DNA of 15,962 nt. Origin: Chloroflexota bacterium (GTDB lineage Bacteria; Chloroflexota; Anaerolineae; J102). The notes below the pieces were generated by a model. It did no database searches and was not told where the DNA came from. It was given only the letters and a program-made list of their open reading frames with translations. The position numbers and the translations under genes were made by a program. The stretch is taken from contig JAADFV010000288.1 of the NCBI GenBank assembly GCA_013152695.1, forward strand, positions 25,174 to 41,135. The letters run 5' to 3'. Shown piece by piece: positions 7,822 through 14,906 of this stretch; the stretch's first letter is position 1, and every line of letters begins with the position of its first letter.

Positions 7822-8724
7822 TTGTGTACGCACCAACGGCTGGAAGCCTTCACCTAAGACCTCGTAACTGGGCAGCACAAAAACAAAAGCATGTGTATCG
7901 ATCTCGCTGACAATCTGCCGCAGTTGCCGGGTTTGACGACGACGTACGACCGTAAACAGCACAGTACGCTGGCTGCCAGTGTAGCCGCCTTCGCCCTGCA
8001 ATAAGGTTACGCCCCGATCGAGCTTCTGGATGATGGCATCACGGATCAACTGCGGCTGTTGGGAAATGATAAAAACAGAATTCGTCGCCGTGAAACCTCG
8101 TTCCACAAACTCGATCACACGGGCGGTGACCCAAGCCACTACCAGGGCATACAGGGCGGGTGCCAGGCCAAATATGAGCGCGGCCAGGGCTAAAATCACC
8201 ACATCCATGGCAAAAAGCGATCGGGCCATGCGGATACCCCATAAATGCTCGGCCAGCTTGGCGGGAATCTCGGTGCCCCCCGTCGTAGCATCAGCTTGAA
8301 AAACGAGGGCCAGGCCCACACCATAGAGCAAACCCCCGTAAAGCGTGTAAAGAAGGGGCTCTCCCTGGACTATGGGCAAGTAAGGGTTGAGCAAGTCGAT
8401 AGCGAGAGAGGTGAGGGTGGCTGAGATCAGCGTTTTGGGCCCAAACTGGAGGCCGATCACGCGCAAAGCGATCACCAGAAAAGGCAAATTCATCAGCCAC
8501 AAAGTCATTCCTACCGGCCATCCCCACAGACGATTGGCAAACATCGCCAGAGCAGTAAAGCCACCCGGTACGACGTCATTGGGGTCGAGAAAGATATCGA
8601 CAGAGAGGGCGATGAGAAGAGAACTGATACAAATCAAGCCCAGGTTGAGCAATGAACGCCCTCGTATCACACCCAACCGTGTACGAATCAGAACTTTGCG
8701 ATTAAAACGTTCCAAATGAACCAT
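7807..8724 (-). CDS. YitT family membrane protein (YitT/DUF161 region plus C-terminal DUF2179)
   Basis: The product is 305 residues. After a basic N-terminus (1-24), about five to six hydrophobic segments lie at 25-45, 55-64, 70-92, 100-118, 126-144 and 168-205. Between them are the family motifs DPNDVVPGGFTALA (47-60) and DATTGGTEIPAK (145-156), the latter matching the conserved TGGTD/E-type signature. Residues 215-292 form the soluble DUF2179 domain (TLLQGEGGYTGSQRTVLFTVV, then a VLPSYEVLGEGF end). Length and layout match full-length YitT proteins. Their function is not settled; a transport role is often assumed. ATG 8724 has only a weak AGAGAA upstream. The gene lies 110 bases downstream of the aldo/keto reductase on the same strand with no obvious promoter between them, so co-transcription is likely. 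Its 3' end is embedded in the shared terminator hairpin. Confidence 0.9.
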   Translation of the reverse strand: MVHLERFNRKVLIRTRLGVIRGRSLLNLGLICISSLLIALSVDIFLDPNDVVPGGFTALAMFANRLWGWPVGMTLWLMNLPFLVIALRVIGLQFGPKTLISATLTSLAIDLLNPYLPIVQGEPLLYTLYGGLLYGVGLALVFQADATTGGTEIPAKLAEHLWGIRMARSLFAMDVVILALAALIFGLAPALYALVVAWVTARVIEFVERGFTATNSVFIISQQPQLIRDAIIQKLDRGVTLLQGEGGYTGSQRTVLFTVVRRRQTRQLRQIVSEIDTHAFVFVLPSYEVLGEGFQPLVRTQKQAR

Positions 8725-8834
8725 GGTGTTCTCTGAAAAGAGAGGTTGGATCGTGAAGAGAGAAGCTGCGCCTCAAAGCCGCGCTACCGAGTATCCTCGA
8801 GGGAGAAGATTCTTACGCTTGGGCCATTGCTTGT

Positions 8835-9800
8835 TCATAGGGCAAAGCGTGTCGCTTCGTCAATTCGCTGCATGTCGCTGGCACTCAACTCAAAGCGCAT
8901 GGCCCCTGCTGCCTCCTGGGCATGGCGAATCTTGGAGGCGCCAGGAATAGCAACCACCGTTTCACCATGAAAGTTGATCAGCCAATTGAGGGCCACCTGG
9001 CTAATAGAGGCGTCATAAACAGCAGCGATCTCGGCCAGCAACTCGATCAATGGCCGCGACCGCTCGAGTTGGCGGCGTAAACGAAGTCGTCGGCCTAGCG
9101 GTGTTTGCGCCAATAGGTCGGGCTGTTGGTGAAACTTACCTGTGAGTAATCCCGAAGCAAGCGGAGCCCAGGCAATAATCGTGATCCCCAACTCTTTGGC
9201 GGCATCAAGAATACCATTGCTCTCGATACGGCGGTTGAGCAAGCTATATTGCACCTGGTTCGAAGCCAGAACGTGGCCTCTCTCAGCCAAGGCTCGCTGA
9301 GCCCGCCGCATCCGCCCTGCAGAAAAGTTACTCACCCCCACCGCTCGAATTTTCCCGGCCTCCACCAAATCTGCCATTGCCATCATTTCTGCCTCGGGTG
9401 AAGAAAAGGAAAATGGTTGATGTATCTGGTAGAGGTCGATTGAATAACCTCGCAAGAAATGCTGCCGCTCGCCGATGGACCGAGTGATATTTTTTGCTGT
9501 TCGAAACAGTGGCCACCACTTGGTTGCAATGATAACCTCTTCGTCCTTCACCCCCGCCGCTTTGAGCCCGCGCGCCAATCCCTGTTCCGAGCGGCCGTTG
9601 CCGTACATTTCCGCAGTATCGAACCAATTGATGCCCCCGGCCCAGGCAGCCTGAATGATCTCATTCATATCCTCTTGGCTCAACTCCCAAAAAGCAAAAC
9701 GGAATAGACCATGCCCTCCGGCAAATTGCATGATTCCAAGACCGATGGGAGTGATCTTGATGTCGGTTTTTCCTAACGAGCGTTGTGGCACTGTTTGCAT
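8835..9800 (-). CDS. Aldo/keto reductase
   Basis: The product is 321 residues, the usual length for a single-domain NADPH-dependent (beta/alpha)8 aldo/keto reductase. The catalytic tetrad is intact: D61 and Y66 in FDTAEMYG, K94 in ATKWWP, H127 in YQIHQP. GVSNFS (around 175-180) and VVAIPGASK near the C-terminus are the family phosphate/NADPH-binding motifs. Enzymes of this type reduce aldehydes and ketones, including reactive carbonyls; the physiological substrate cannot be read. Start ATG 9800 is supported by AAGGAG 9 bases upstream and by a strong promoter further up. It is transcribed divergently from the TetR-SDR pair and probably leads an operon with the YitT gene. The TetR operator does not overlap its promoter, so control by that regulator is not evident. 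Confidence 0.93.
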   Translation of the reverse strand: MQTVPQRSLGKTDIKITPIGLGIMQFAGGHGLFRFAFWELSQEDMNEIIQAAWAGGINWFDTAEMYGNGRSEQGLARGLKAAGVKDEEVIIATKWWPLFRTAKNITRSIGERQHFLRGYSIDLYQIHQPFSFSSPEAEMMAMADLVEAGKIRAVGVSNFSAGRMRRAQRALAERGHVLASNQVQYSLLNRRIESNGILDAAKELGITIIAWAPLASGLLTGKFHQQPDLLAQTPLGRRLRLRRQLERSRPLIELLAEIAAVYDASISQVALNWLINFHGETVVAIPGASKIRHAQEAAGAMRFELSASDMQRIDEATRFAL

Positions 9801-9901
9801 AAAATAAGACTCCTTTTCGAAGAAATGACGGCTTCAAGTTTAGGGGTTGGCATCATGACCGCCGCTGCCTTATCATATCGGGCTTATCCCTTTGCCGTCG
9901 C

Positions 9902-9930
9902 ATCATATAACGCCCTTCCATGGCTGTCAA
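9902..9930 (-). promoter_or_regulatory. Strong sigma70-type promoter for the aldo/keto reductase
   Basis: On the minus strand, consensus TTGACA (plus coordinates 9925-9930) and TATGAT (9902-9907) are separated by exactly 17 bases. Initiation near 9895 gives a leader of about 95 bases ending in the AAGGAG ribosome site. This is the best promoter match in the window. Confidence 0.75.
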
Positions 9931-9988
9931 TAAGTTTGGAAGTTAGGAAAAGAGAAACTGTAACAATAGTTGGCATTTGGGGATGAGC

Positions 9989-10019
9989 GTTGCGACGCAC
10001 TTTCGAAGTGCGTCGCAAC
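9989..10019. repeat. Perfect 14-bp inverted repeat with a TCG loop
   Basis: GTTGCGACGCACTT (9989-10002) and its exact complement AAGTGCGTCGCAAC (10006-10019) flank a 3-base centre. Neither strand has a T-run after it, so it is not a typical intrinsic terminator. It lies about 60 bases upstream of the TetR promoter and 60 bases upstream of the reductase -35. It could be a dispersed palindromic element (REP-like) or a dimeric protein site; only one copy is in this window. Confidence 0.8.
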
Positions 10020-10080
10020 TGGGGTCATCATAACGATTTCACGACTAAACTGTCACACTCTCGAAAAAATAGCCAGCATA

Positions 10081-10109
10081 TTGCACCCTAGTTTCCTCTG
10101 TGATAGAAT
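10081..10109 (+). promoter_or_regulatory. Promoter of the TetR-SDR operon
   Basis: TTGCAC (10081-10086), a 17-base spacer and TAGAAT (10104-10109) form a near-consensus sigma70 promoter. Initiation near 10116 falls inside the palindromic operator and gives a leader of about 50 bases before ATG 10166. Confidence 0.7.
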
Positions 10110-10130
10110 ACAGACCAACCGGTCGGTATT
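10107..10130. promoter_or_regulatory. Palindromic TetR-family operator overlapping the -10 and start site
   Basis: Half-sites AATACAGACC (10107-10116) and GGTCGGTATT (10121-10130) read as AATACnGACC and GGTCnGTATT around a 4-base AACC centre. Nine of twelve paired positions are symmetric. The left half overlaps the -10 hexamer and the centre covers the predicted start, the classical position for an autorepressor. The GACC-N4-GGTC core resembles sites described for NemR-like TetR regulators (from memory). The obvious ligand is the TetR protein encoded immediately downstream. Confidence 0.75.
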
Positions 10131-10165
10131 ATTTTGCACTCGTATCGTTTCTCCCTTAATTCATC

Positions 10166-10771
10166 ATGAGCAAACAAGAACGCGGCGATCTGACTCGCCG
10201 AAGAATCCTCCAGGCTGCGCGCACCAGCTTCAATCAACGCGGTTATGATGCCACGGGTGTGGCCGACATTTGCAAACAAGCTGGCGTCAGTAAGGGCGGA
10301 TTTTATCACCATTTTCCCAGTAAACAAGCCCTTTTTATTGCCTTGTTGCAAGACTGGCTCAATGCTCTCGATACACAGATCACGCAATTGGCTGCACATG
10401 ACACACCACCAGCGCTCATCCTCCAACACCTCACTGAAATCGTTACACCACTCTTTGAGGAAGCTGCCGGCCAGGTACCGATGTTCCTCGAATTCTGGAA
10501 TAAAGCGGCGCGCGATTCTGAAGTTTGGCAAGCGACCATCGAGCCCTATCATCGTTATCGCAACATCTTTGCTGAAATGATCCAGCAAGGCATGGCAGAT
10601 GGCGATTTTCGCCAGGTCGATGCCCAGATGATGGCTACAGGATTAGTTGCCCTGGGCATCGGACTCTTGCTCCAGGCCAGTTTGGATCAGGATGGTATGG
10701 ATTGGGGAAAAACGGCAGAGCAAATTATTCAGACATTTCTCAAAGGATTAGAACCAGAGGAAGCAATATGA
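10166..10771 (+). CDS. TetR/AcrR family transcriptional regulator
   Basis: The product is 201 residues, standard for the family. Residues 8-57 form the N-terminal DNA-binding domain: RRRILQAARTSFNQRGYDAT, then the helix-turn-helix VADICKQAGVSKGGFYHHF (32-50) and SKQALF. The 'VSKGxFYHHF' recognition helix is diagnostic. Residues 60-201 are the helical ligand-binding and dimerisation part, with a FWNKAARDSEVW segment of the type seen in the TetR_C_6-like group. The inducer is unknown. No Shine-Dalgarno is visible before ATG 10166, although the leader is about 50 bases long. The gene is preceded by a promoter overlapped by a palindromic operator, so autorepression is likely. Its stop overlaps the next ATG (ATGA), coupling it to the SDR gene, which is therefore probably the main regulated target. 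Confidence 0.93.
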   Translation: MSKQERGDLTRRRILQAARTSFNQRGYDATGVADICKQAGVSKGGFYHHFPSKQALFIALLQDWLNALDTQITQLAAHDTPPALILQHLTEIVTPLFEEAAGQVPMFLEFWNKAARDSEVWQATIEPYHRYRNIFAEMIQQGMADGDFRQVDAQMMATGLVALGIGLLLQASLDQDGMDWGKTAEQIIQTFLKGLEPEEAI

Positions 10772-11775
10772 AAATTCTATTGACCGGTGCATTCGGCAAT
10801 ATCGGACTCCCAACCTTGGCTATTTTACGGGCACGGGGTCATCAAGTACGCTGTTTCGACCTCCCCACACAAACCAACCGTAAACTTTGGCAGCAGAAAG
10901 CAGCGGATGTCGAGGTTGTTTGGGGAGACTTGCGACGTATGGATGATGTACGTCGCGCCGTCCACGATCGCGATGTGGTAATCCATCTGGCCTTTGTGGT
11001 ACCGAAACTCTCAGCCACAGGCATCGGCAGCGAAGACGAGCCAGAGTGGGCCCGTTCCATCAATGTGGGAGGAACGTTTAATTTGATAGCGGCAATTAAG
11101 GAACAAAATCCCCCGGCCAAGCTACTCTTTTCTTCTTCACTCCACGTTTTTGGACGCACACAGCATCAGGCACCCCCGCGTACGGTCGTCGATCCGGTGC
11201 AACCGGTTGAGCATTACTCGTTACACAAGATTACCTGTGAGGAGATGATCAAAGCATCGGGATTACCGTTTGCCATTTTTCGCCTGGCCGCGGCCATGCC
11301 CGTTCGCATGATCATGGATGCCGGCATGTTTGATGTCCCTCTAGATAACCGTATCGAGTTCGTTCATAGCAAAGATGTCGCACTTGCCATCGCCAATGCC
11401 CTGGAAACAGAGGAAACCTGGAACAAACTGTGGCTGATTGGGGGAGGAAGCCGTTGTCAGTTCTATTACGGTGATATGGCTGCACAAATCTTAGAGGCGA
11501 TGGGTGTCGGCATGTTGCCGGCCGAGGCATTCAGCACCGTTCCCTACAGTACCGACTGGTTGGATACTAGTGAAAGTCAACGAGTGCTTCAGTTCCAACA
11601 GCATACCCTGGATGATTATCTCCTTGAAATGCGGAAAATGCTGGGATTTCGCCGTATTATTGTTAAAGCCCTGCGTCCTGTGATTCGTACCCACCTCTTG
11701 CGACAATCTCCCTATTACCAGGCATGGCGCAAAGAAAAACGTGCCCAGCATCATGAGGCAATGGCCTCTTCCTAA
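10768..11775 (+). CDS. Extended SDR family NAD(P)-dependent epimerase/dehydratase/oxidoreductase
   Basis: The product is 335 residues. ATG 10768 is preferred over the upstream in-frame ATG 10702 because MKILLTGAFGNIG begins the Rossmann fold exactly there and GAGG (10757-10760) precedes it by 7 bases. The nucleotide motif is G7-x-x-G10-x-x-G13, with D31 at the end of beta-2, which suggests NAD preference. The extended-SDR catalytic residues are present: SSS at 122-124 and Y150-x3-K154 (HYSLHK). The C-terminal ~150 residues (from about 185) are the variable substrate domain, ending in a basic tail (RKEKRAQHH). Extended SDRs act on nucleotide sugars, sterol-like or other carbonyl compounds; the substrate is not evident. 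The start overlaps the TetR stop by 4 bases. A short CGGCTGCAGCCG palindrome (11787-11798) follows the stop but lacks a T-run. Confidence 0.9.
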   Translation: MKILLTGAFGNIGLPTLAILRARGHQVRCFDLPTQTNRKLWQQKAADVEVVWGDLRRMDDVRRAVHDRDVVIHLAFVVPKLSATGIGSEDEPEWARSINVGGTFNLIAAIKEQNPPAKLLFSSSLHVFGRTQHQAPPRTVVDPVQPVEHYSLHKITCEEMIKASGLPFAIFRLAAAMPVRMIMDAGMFDVPLDNRIEFVHSKDVALAIANALETEETWNKLWLIGGGSRCQFYYGDMAAQILEAMGVGMLPAEAFSTVPYSTDWLDTSESQRVLQFQQHTLDDYLLEMRKMLGFRRIIVKALRPVIRTHLLRQSPYYQAWRKEKRAQHHEAMASS

Positions 11776-11820
11776 AGGTCGATAAGCGGCTGCAGCCGAG
11801 TCAAATGTCTTGCACAAAGA

Positions 11821-11893
11821 CGCCCCCGGCAGGACTCGAACCTGCGACGCAGGGTTTAGGAAACCCTCGCTCTGTCCTCTGAGCTACGGGGGC
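11821..11893 (-). tRNA. tRNA-Arg (anticodon CCT)
   Basis: The minus strand folds as a complete cloverleaf: acceptor GCCCCCG/CGGGGGC, TA, D-stem GCTC/GAGC with an AGAGGACA loop, anticodon stem AGGGT/ACCCT around TTCCTAA, variable GCGTC, T-stem GCAGG/CCTGC with TTCGAGT loop, and discriminator G (11821). Loop bases 34-36 are CCT, so it reads the AGG arginine codon. The 3' CCA is not encoded. It lies tail-to-tail with the SDR gene. Confidence 0.97.
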
Positions 11894-11905
11894 ATGACCG
11901 CCTGT

Positions 11906-11934
11906 AGTTTAGCATGACCGGGCCAAACTGGCAA
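11906..11934 (-). promoter_or_regulatory. Promoter of tRNA-Arg(CCT)
   Basis: On the minus strand, TTGCCA (plus 11929-11934), a 17-base spacer and TAAACT (11906-11911) with an extended TGC just upstream of the -10. Initiation would fall about 5 bases before the mature tRNA 5' end, as is common for single tRNA genes. Confidence 0.65.
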
Positions 11935-11971
11935 CGAATAAACCCTGTGAGGATAGGTTTCAAAAAGGAGC

Positions 11972-12006
11972 GGGGCGTCGAGCGAAGCATGGAAACACCC
12001 CTTTTT
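11972..12006 (+). terminator. Weak terminator-like hairpin upstream of the lipoprotein gene
   Basis: GGGGCGT (11972-11978) can pair with ACACCCC (11995-12001) with one mismatch over a 16-base loop, followed by TTTTT (12002-12006). It could stop read-through from the TetR-SDR operon before the lipoprotein promoter. The stem is short and the loop large, so this is tentative. Confidence 0.3.
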
Positions 12007-12023
12007 ACAAGCCCATGCCGATA

Positions 12024-12052
12024 TTGCCATGATACCGGGAATCGACGATACT
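12024..12052 (+). promoter_or_regulatory. Candidate promoter giving a leaderless lipoprotein mRNA
   Basis: TTGCCA (12024-12029), a 17-base spacer and GATACT (12047-12052). The expected start, 6-8 bases after the -10, coincides with ATG 12059. This fits the absence of any Shine-Dalgarno before that ATG. Confidence 0.45.
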
Positions 12053-12058
12053 TCTTGT

Positions 12059-12853
12059 ATGCGCCGCTTCCTATTCATATTCTTCGTCGTCTTTTGGCTG
12101 GGGGCCTGTACTGATCCCCCTTTAGCGACCGCGACTGCCACACCCCCCCCCGTCCCTACCTTTACCCCCACGCCAACGCCTGATACCACCGGCGTATGGT
12201 TACCGTTGCTGGCTGGGGTACAGGTCGTACAGATGCAAGACGGGATAGTGGCTTTACGGCACCGCCCACGCGCCGTTTCGTACCAGGCATCATTCCAAAC
12301 AGACCCAAATCAAGTAAAAACCGTAGGAGACTGGCTGGCACAAACGCCAGGAGCTCTGGCAGCAAGCAACTGCGGCTTCTACCTGGAAAAAGAGGGAATG
12401 TATCAGCATATCGGGCTGTTGATGGCAAAGGGGTATCTGTGGCAAAAACTGCGACCTAACTGGGGTAGTGTTCTCATTGTGCGGGACGGTGTCGGCTTTG
12501 TGGCACGTCGCCCCAAGCAGCTCCTGGCGCCCGCCGAGCTCGGCATTCAGGGGTGGCCAACGCTGGTATGGCGAGGAGTCTCTGTGAGCGGCCTCGACAA
12601 TACAAATGTCGCCCGGCGTACAGCCGTGGGAATCGATGCCCGCGGCCGTCTCGTCTGGGTCGCAGCGCCAGTCCCTCTCACTCTGGCCGACTTCGCACAA
12701 CGGCTTTTGATGCCCGATCTCGGCCTCATCGATGCCGTCAACCTGGACGGTGGCGCCTCTACAGCATTGCGCTGGTTCGATCCTCAGACCCAGACCCAGC
12801 ATGGCCCCAACAACCTTCCCACCCCCTGCGTCATCCTCCTCTCACCTCCCTAA
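12059..12853 (+). CDS. Lipoprotein with phosphodiester glycosidase (NAGPA-type) domain
   Basis: The product is 264 residues. ATG 12059 is preferred over the in-frame ATG 12029 because it yields a textbook lipoprotein signal, MRRFLFIFFVVFWLGAC, with lipobox LGAC and lipidated C17. Residues 18-42 are a Thr/Pro/Ala linker (TATATPPPVPTFTPTPTP) typical of surface lipoproteins in Chloroflexota. Residues 45-264 form a phosphodiester-glycosidase/NAGPA-like domain. The supports are NCGFY (about 106-110), RRTAVGIDARGRLVWVA and the signature NLDGGAST (N228-T235, family pattern NLDGGxS). Family members remove N-acetylglucosamine-1-phosphate or related sugar-phosphodiester caps; a role in polymer trimming at the cell surface is inferred. 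No ribosome site is visible and the promoter abuts the ATG. The aminopeptidase gene follows after 19 bases. Confidence 0.88.
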   Translation: MRRFLFIFFVVFWLGACTDPPLATATATPPPVPTFTPTPTPDTTGVWLPLLAGVQVVQMQDGIVALRHRPRAVSYQASFQTDPNQVKTVGDWLAQTPGALAASNCGFYLEKEGMYQHIGLLMAKGYLWQKLRPNWGSVLIVRDGVGFVARRPKQLLAPAELGIQGWPTLVWRGVSVSGLDNTNVARRTAVGIDARGRLVWVAAPVPLTLADFAQRLLMPDLGLIDAVNLDGGASTALRWFDPQTQTQHGPNNLPTPCVILLSPP

Positions 12854-12872
12854 AAGGACGTCCGCTTTTCTC

Positions 12873-14852
12873 ATGCATCTGCAAGCCCTTTTACACACCC
12901 TAGGGCAGGCCTATTCCGGTGATTTGGCCAAACGCCAGGTCGAGACCATTGCCCGTTATCATCGCATTCAGGCCAGCCCAGAATTTCGTGCCGCCGCCGA
13001 ATGGGTGGCCCAAACCTTACAACAAGCCGGTGTTCAGGTCGAGATCGAACGCTTTCCTGCTAATTATCAAACACATTTTGGTGTACTTTCTTCCTTCCAG
13101 GAGTGGGAATGCCTACACGCCACTCTGGATTGGCTACAGGACGAAAATAGAGAGCGACTTTGCGATTATCACGTCTCCCCCCTGGCTGTGATCCAGCGCT
13201 CGGACTCTGTCAAAGGTGAATTCGCCGTAATCGATGTGGGGTTAGGTCGCGAAAGAGACTATGAAGGGAAAGACGTGCAGGGCAAACTGGTGTTATCTCG
13301 CGCTCCTGTGTCCGAAACATATCGCCGTGCTGTGAAGCAACGTGGCGCTGCCGGCATCCTCTTCGATGACATCGGTGCCACAGCTCCTGGTCGTAGTGTC
13401 ATCGATTTACCCGACGCCCGGCAATACACCTCGTTTTGGTGGCCGAATACCGAGCAAAAAGGATGGGGCTTTGTCCTCACACCGCGACAGGGGCAGGCCA
13501 TTCGCCAAGCACTGGCTTCTGGTGAGACAGTCACCATGCGTGCTCACATCGACGCCCGCTTTTTCGATGGCACAATCGAGGTTGTTTCGGCCACAATTCC
13601 GGGGCAAAATAACGAAAGCCTGTTGGGAATCGCCCATCTCTGCCATCCTCAGGGTTTTGCCAACGACAACGCTTCCGGTTCAGCCTGTTTACTGGAGTTG
13701 GCGATCTCCCTGCAAAAACTCATCGACAAAGGTGATCTGGCACCGCCACAACGCACGATTCGCTTTTTATGGGTGCCGGAAATGACGGGAACCTATGCCT
13801 GGTTGGCAGCCCATAGCGACAAAATCCCTCATATCATCGCCGGTATCAATCTGGATATGGTGGGAGAACGGCAGGAAACGACTGGCGCTGTCTTCGTCTT
13901 GGAGCGTCCCCCTGCCGCCGCAGCCTCCTTTGCACCCGACCTCCTGGAATGCCTGCGCGACATCTTACTGCCGGAGCAACCCACTCTGGGAGGTACCGAC
14001 AATTTCCCCCGCATCCGCTATGCCACCATGCCCTTTAGCGGTGGCTCCGATCACATGGTGACCTCTGATCCCACCGTGGGTATTCCTACACCCATGCTCA
14101 TACAATGGCCCGACCGCTTTTACCACACCACTGCCGACACTCTGGAGCACGTGGAGCCGATGTCATTGTGGCGTGCCGGCGTGTTGGCTGGCAGTTATCT
14201 TTACTGGCTGGCACAAGCAGGGACCGATGAAGCACACTGGTTGGGTTGGGAGATGATCATCCGTGCTGAGCAACGCCTGAATCGCTGGGTGCAGAACGAA
14301 ACGACGCGTCTCTTAGAGATCGAGACGCCGGAAACACGTTCATCACAGTGGTCTCATCTGGTAGAAAAGTTGGAATATCAGCAGGAGCGCACCTGGGTAG
14401 CGTTGCAGTCATTGTTGCGGATAGGGGATGTAGCTGTTTATTTACCAGGCTGGCATGCCGAAATCGAAAATATCGGAGATCAGGCCCTGGATCGTAGTCG
14501 CCGGCAGGTGCGGCCTGCTAACCTCCCCCCCACCCCAGCTCCTGCCGATGACTGGGCTGAAAACGCGGGGCAATGGAAACCCCGCCGTCATTACTGGGGG
14601 CCAGTGATGGATTTGGTGGCGGGTATTCCCAGTTTCCCCCTCGACTCGGACGATCTCGAGCTCTGGCAGCAGCTCTATGCCGATGTCCCTAAATGGCGCG
14701 TTTTGCGTGCTCACGCAGAGTATTGGGCGAATGGCGAGCGTTCCTTGGCCGAAATTGCCCGCCTGGTTGAGCTAGAAACAGGGCAGGCGTTAGGGCCTGC
14801 CATCGAGCGTTATTTCCGTATCCTTGCTAAAGCTGGCCTGATGTCATTATAA
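12873..14852 (+). CDS. M28-type aminopeptidase with PA-like insert and C-terminal winged-helix-like domain (DUF4910 / COG4310-like)
   Basis: The product is 659 residues from ATG 12873. The frame is open upstream to 12732, but that part overlaps the lipoprotein gene, is low-complexity Pro/Ser and looks non-coding. AAAGGA lies 14 bases upstream, a rather long spacing. Residues 1-110 are helical (TLGQAYSGDLAKRQVETI). Residues 113-242 resemble a protease-associated (PA) domain (KLVLSR, AVKQRGAAGILFDD). The peptidase core has H258 and D265 (CHPQGFANDNASG), E303 (VPEMTG), D328 (NLDMVG) and H418 (FYHTTADT), matching the M28 zinc-site order. Residues about 600-659 (WANGERSLAEIARLVELETG...) look like a winged helix. 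No signal peptide is seen, so it is probably cytoplasmic, unlike its lipoprotein neighbour. The peptide substrate is unknown. Confidence 0.88.
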   Translation: MHLQALLHTLGQAYSGDLAKRQVETIARYHRIQASPEFRAAAEWVAQTLQQAGVQVEIERFPANYQTHFGVLSSFQEWECLHATLDWLQDENRERLCDYHVSPLAVIQRSDSVKGEFAVIDVGLGRERDYEGKDVQGKLVLSRAPVSETYRRAVKQRGAAGILFDDIGATAPGRSVIDLPDARQYTSFWWPNTEQKGWGFVLTPRQGQAIRQALASGETVTMRAHIDARFFDGTIEVVSATIPGQNNESLLGIAHLCHPQGFANDNASGSACLLELAISLQKLIDKGDLAPPQRTIRFLWVPEMTGTYAWLAAHSDKIPHIIAGINLDMVGERQETTGAVFVLERPPAAAASFAPDLLECLRDILLPEQPTLGGTDNFPRIRYATMPFSGGSDHMVTSDPTVGIPTPMLIQWPDRFYHTTADTLEHVEPMSLWRAGVLAGSYLYWLAQAGTDEAHWLGWEMIIRAEQRLNRWVQNETTRLLEIETPETRSSQWSHLVEKLEYQQERTWVALQSLLRIGDVAVYLPGWHAEIENIGDQALDRSRRQVRPANLPPTPAPADDWAENAGQWKPRRHYWGPVMDLVAGIPSFPLDSDDLELWQQLYADVPKWRVLRAHAEYWANGERSLAEIARLVELETGQALGPAIERYFRILAKAGLMSL

Positions 14853-14854
14853 CA

Positions 14855-14883
14855 AACCCCCGGTCTGAGCCAGACCAGGGGTT
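14855..14883. terminator. Hairpin terminator between the aminopeptidase and sod genes
   Basis: AACCCC-C-GGTCTG (14855-14867) pairs with CAGACC-A-GGGGTT (14871-14883) over a 3-base loop, with one C/A mismatch. It gives a strong 12-bp stem just after the aminopeptidase stop. On the minus strand the hairpin is followed by a T-rich TGTTAT, so it best serves the superoxide dismutase gene. The plus strand lacks a T-run, though a block in that direction is possible. Confidence 0.7.
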
Positions 14884-14906
14884 GGAGGAACGAAAAAAGT
14901 AGCCGT

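Noticed and set aside
11787..11798. CGGCTGCAGCCG palindrome as terminator of the SDR operon
   Set aside because: Only four base pairs with a four-base loop and no T-run on either strand.
11989..12114. Small plus-strand ORF (starts METPLFTSP, contains CRYC)
   Set aside because: Its AAGGAG lies 18 bases upstream of the ATG, too far, and the frame overlaps the lipoprotein signal region. Probably chance.
12732..12872. N-terminal extension of the M28 peptidase frame
   Set aside because: It overlaps the conserved C-terminal part of the lipoprotein gene and translates to low-complexity Pro/Ser sequence without homologous character.
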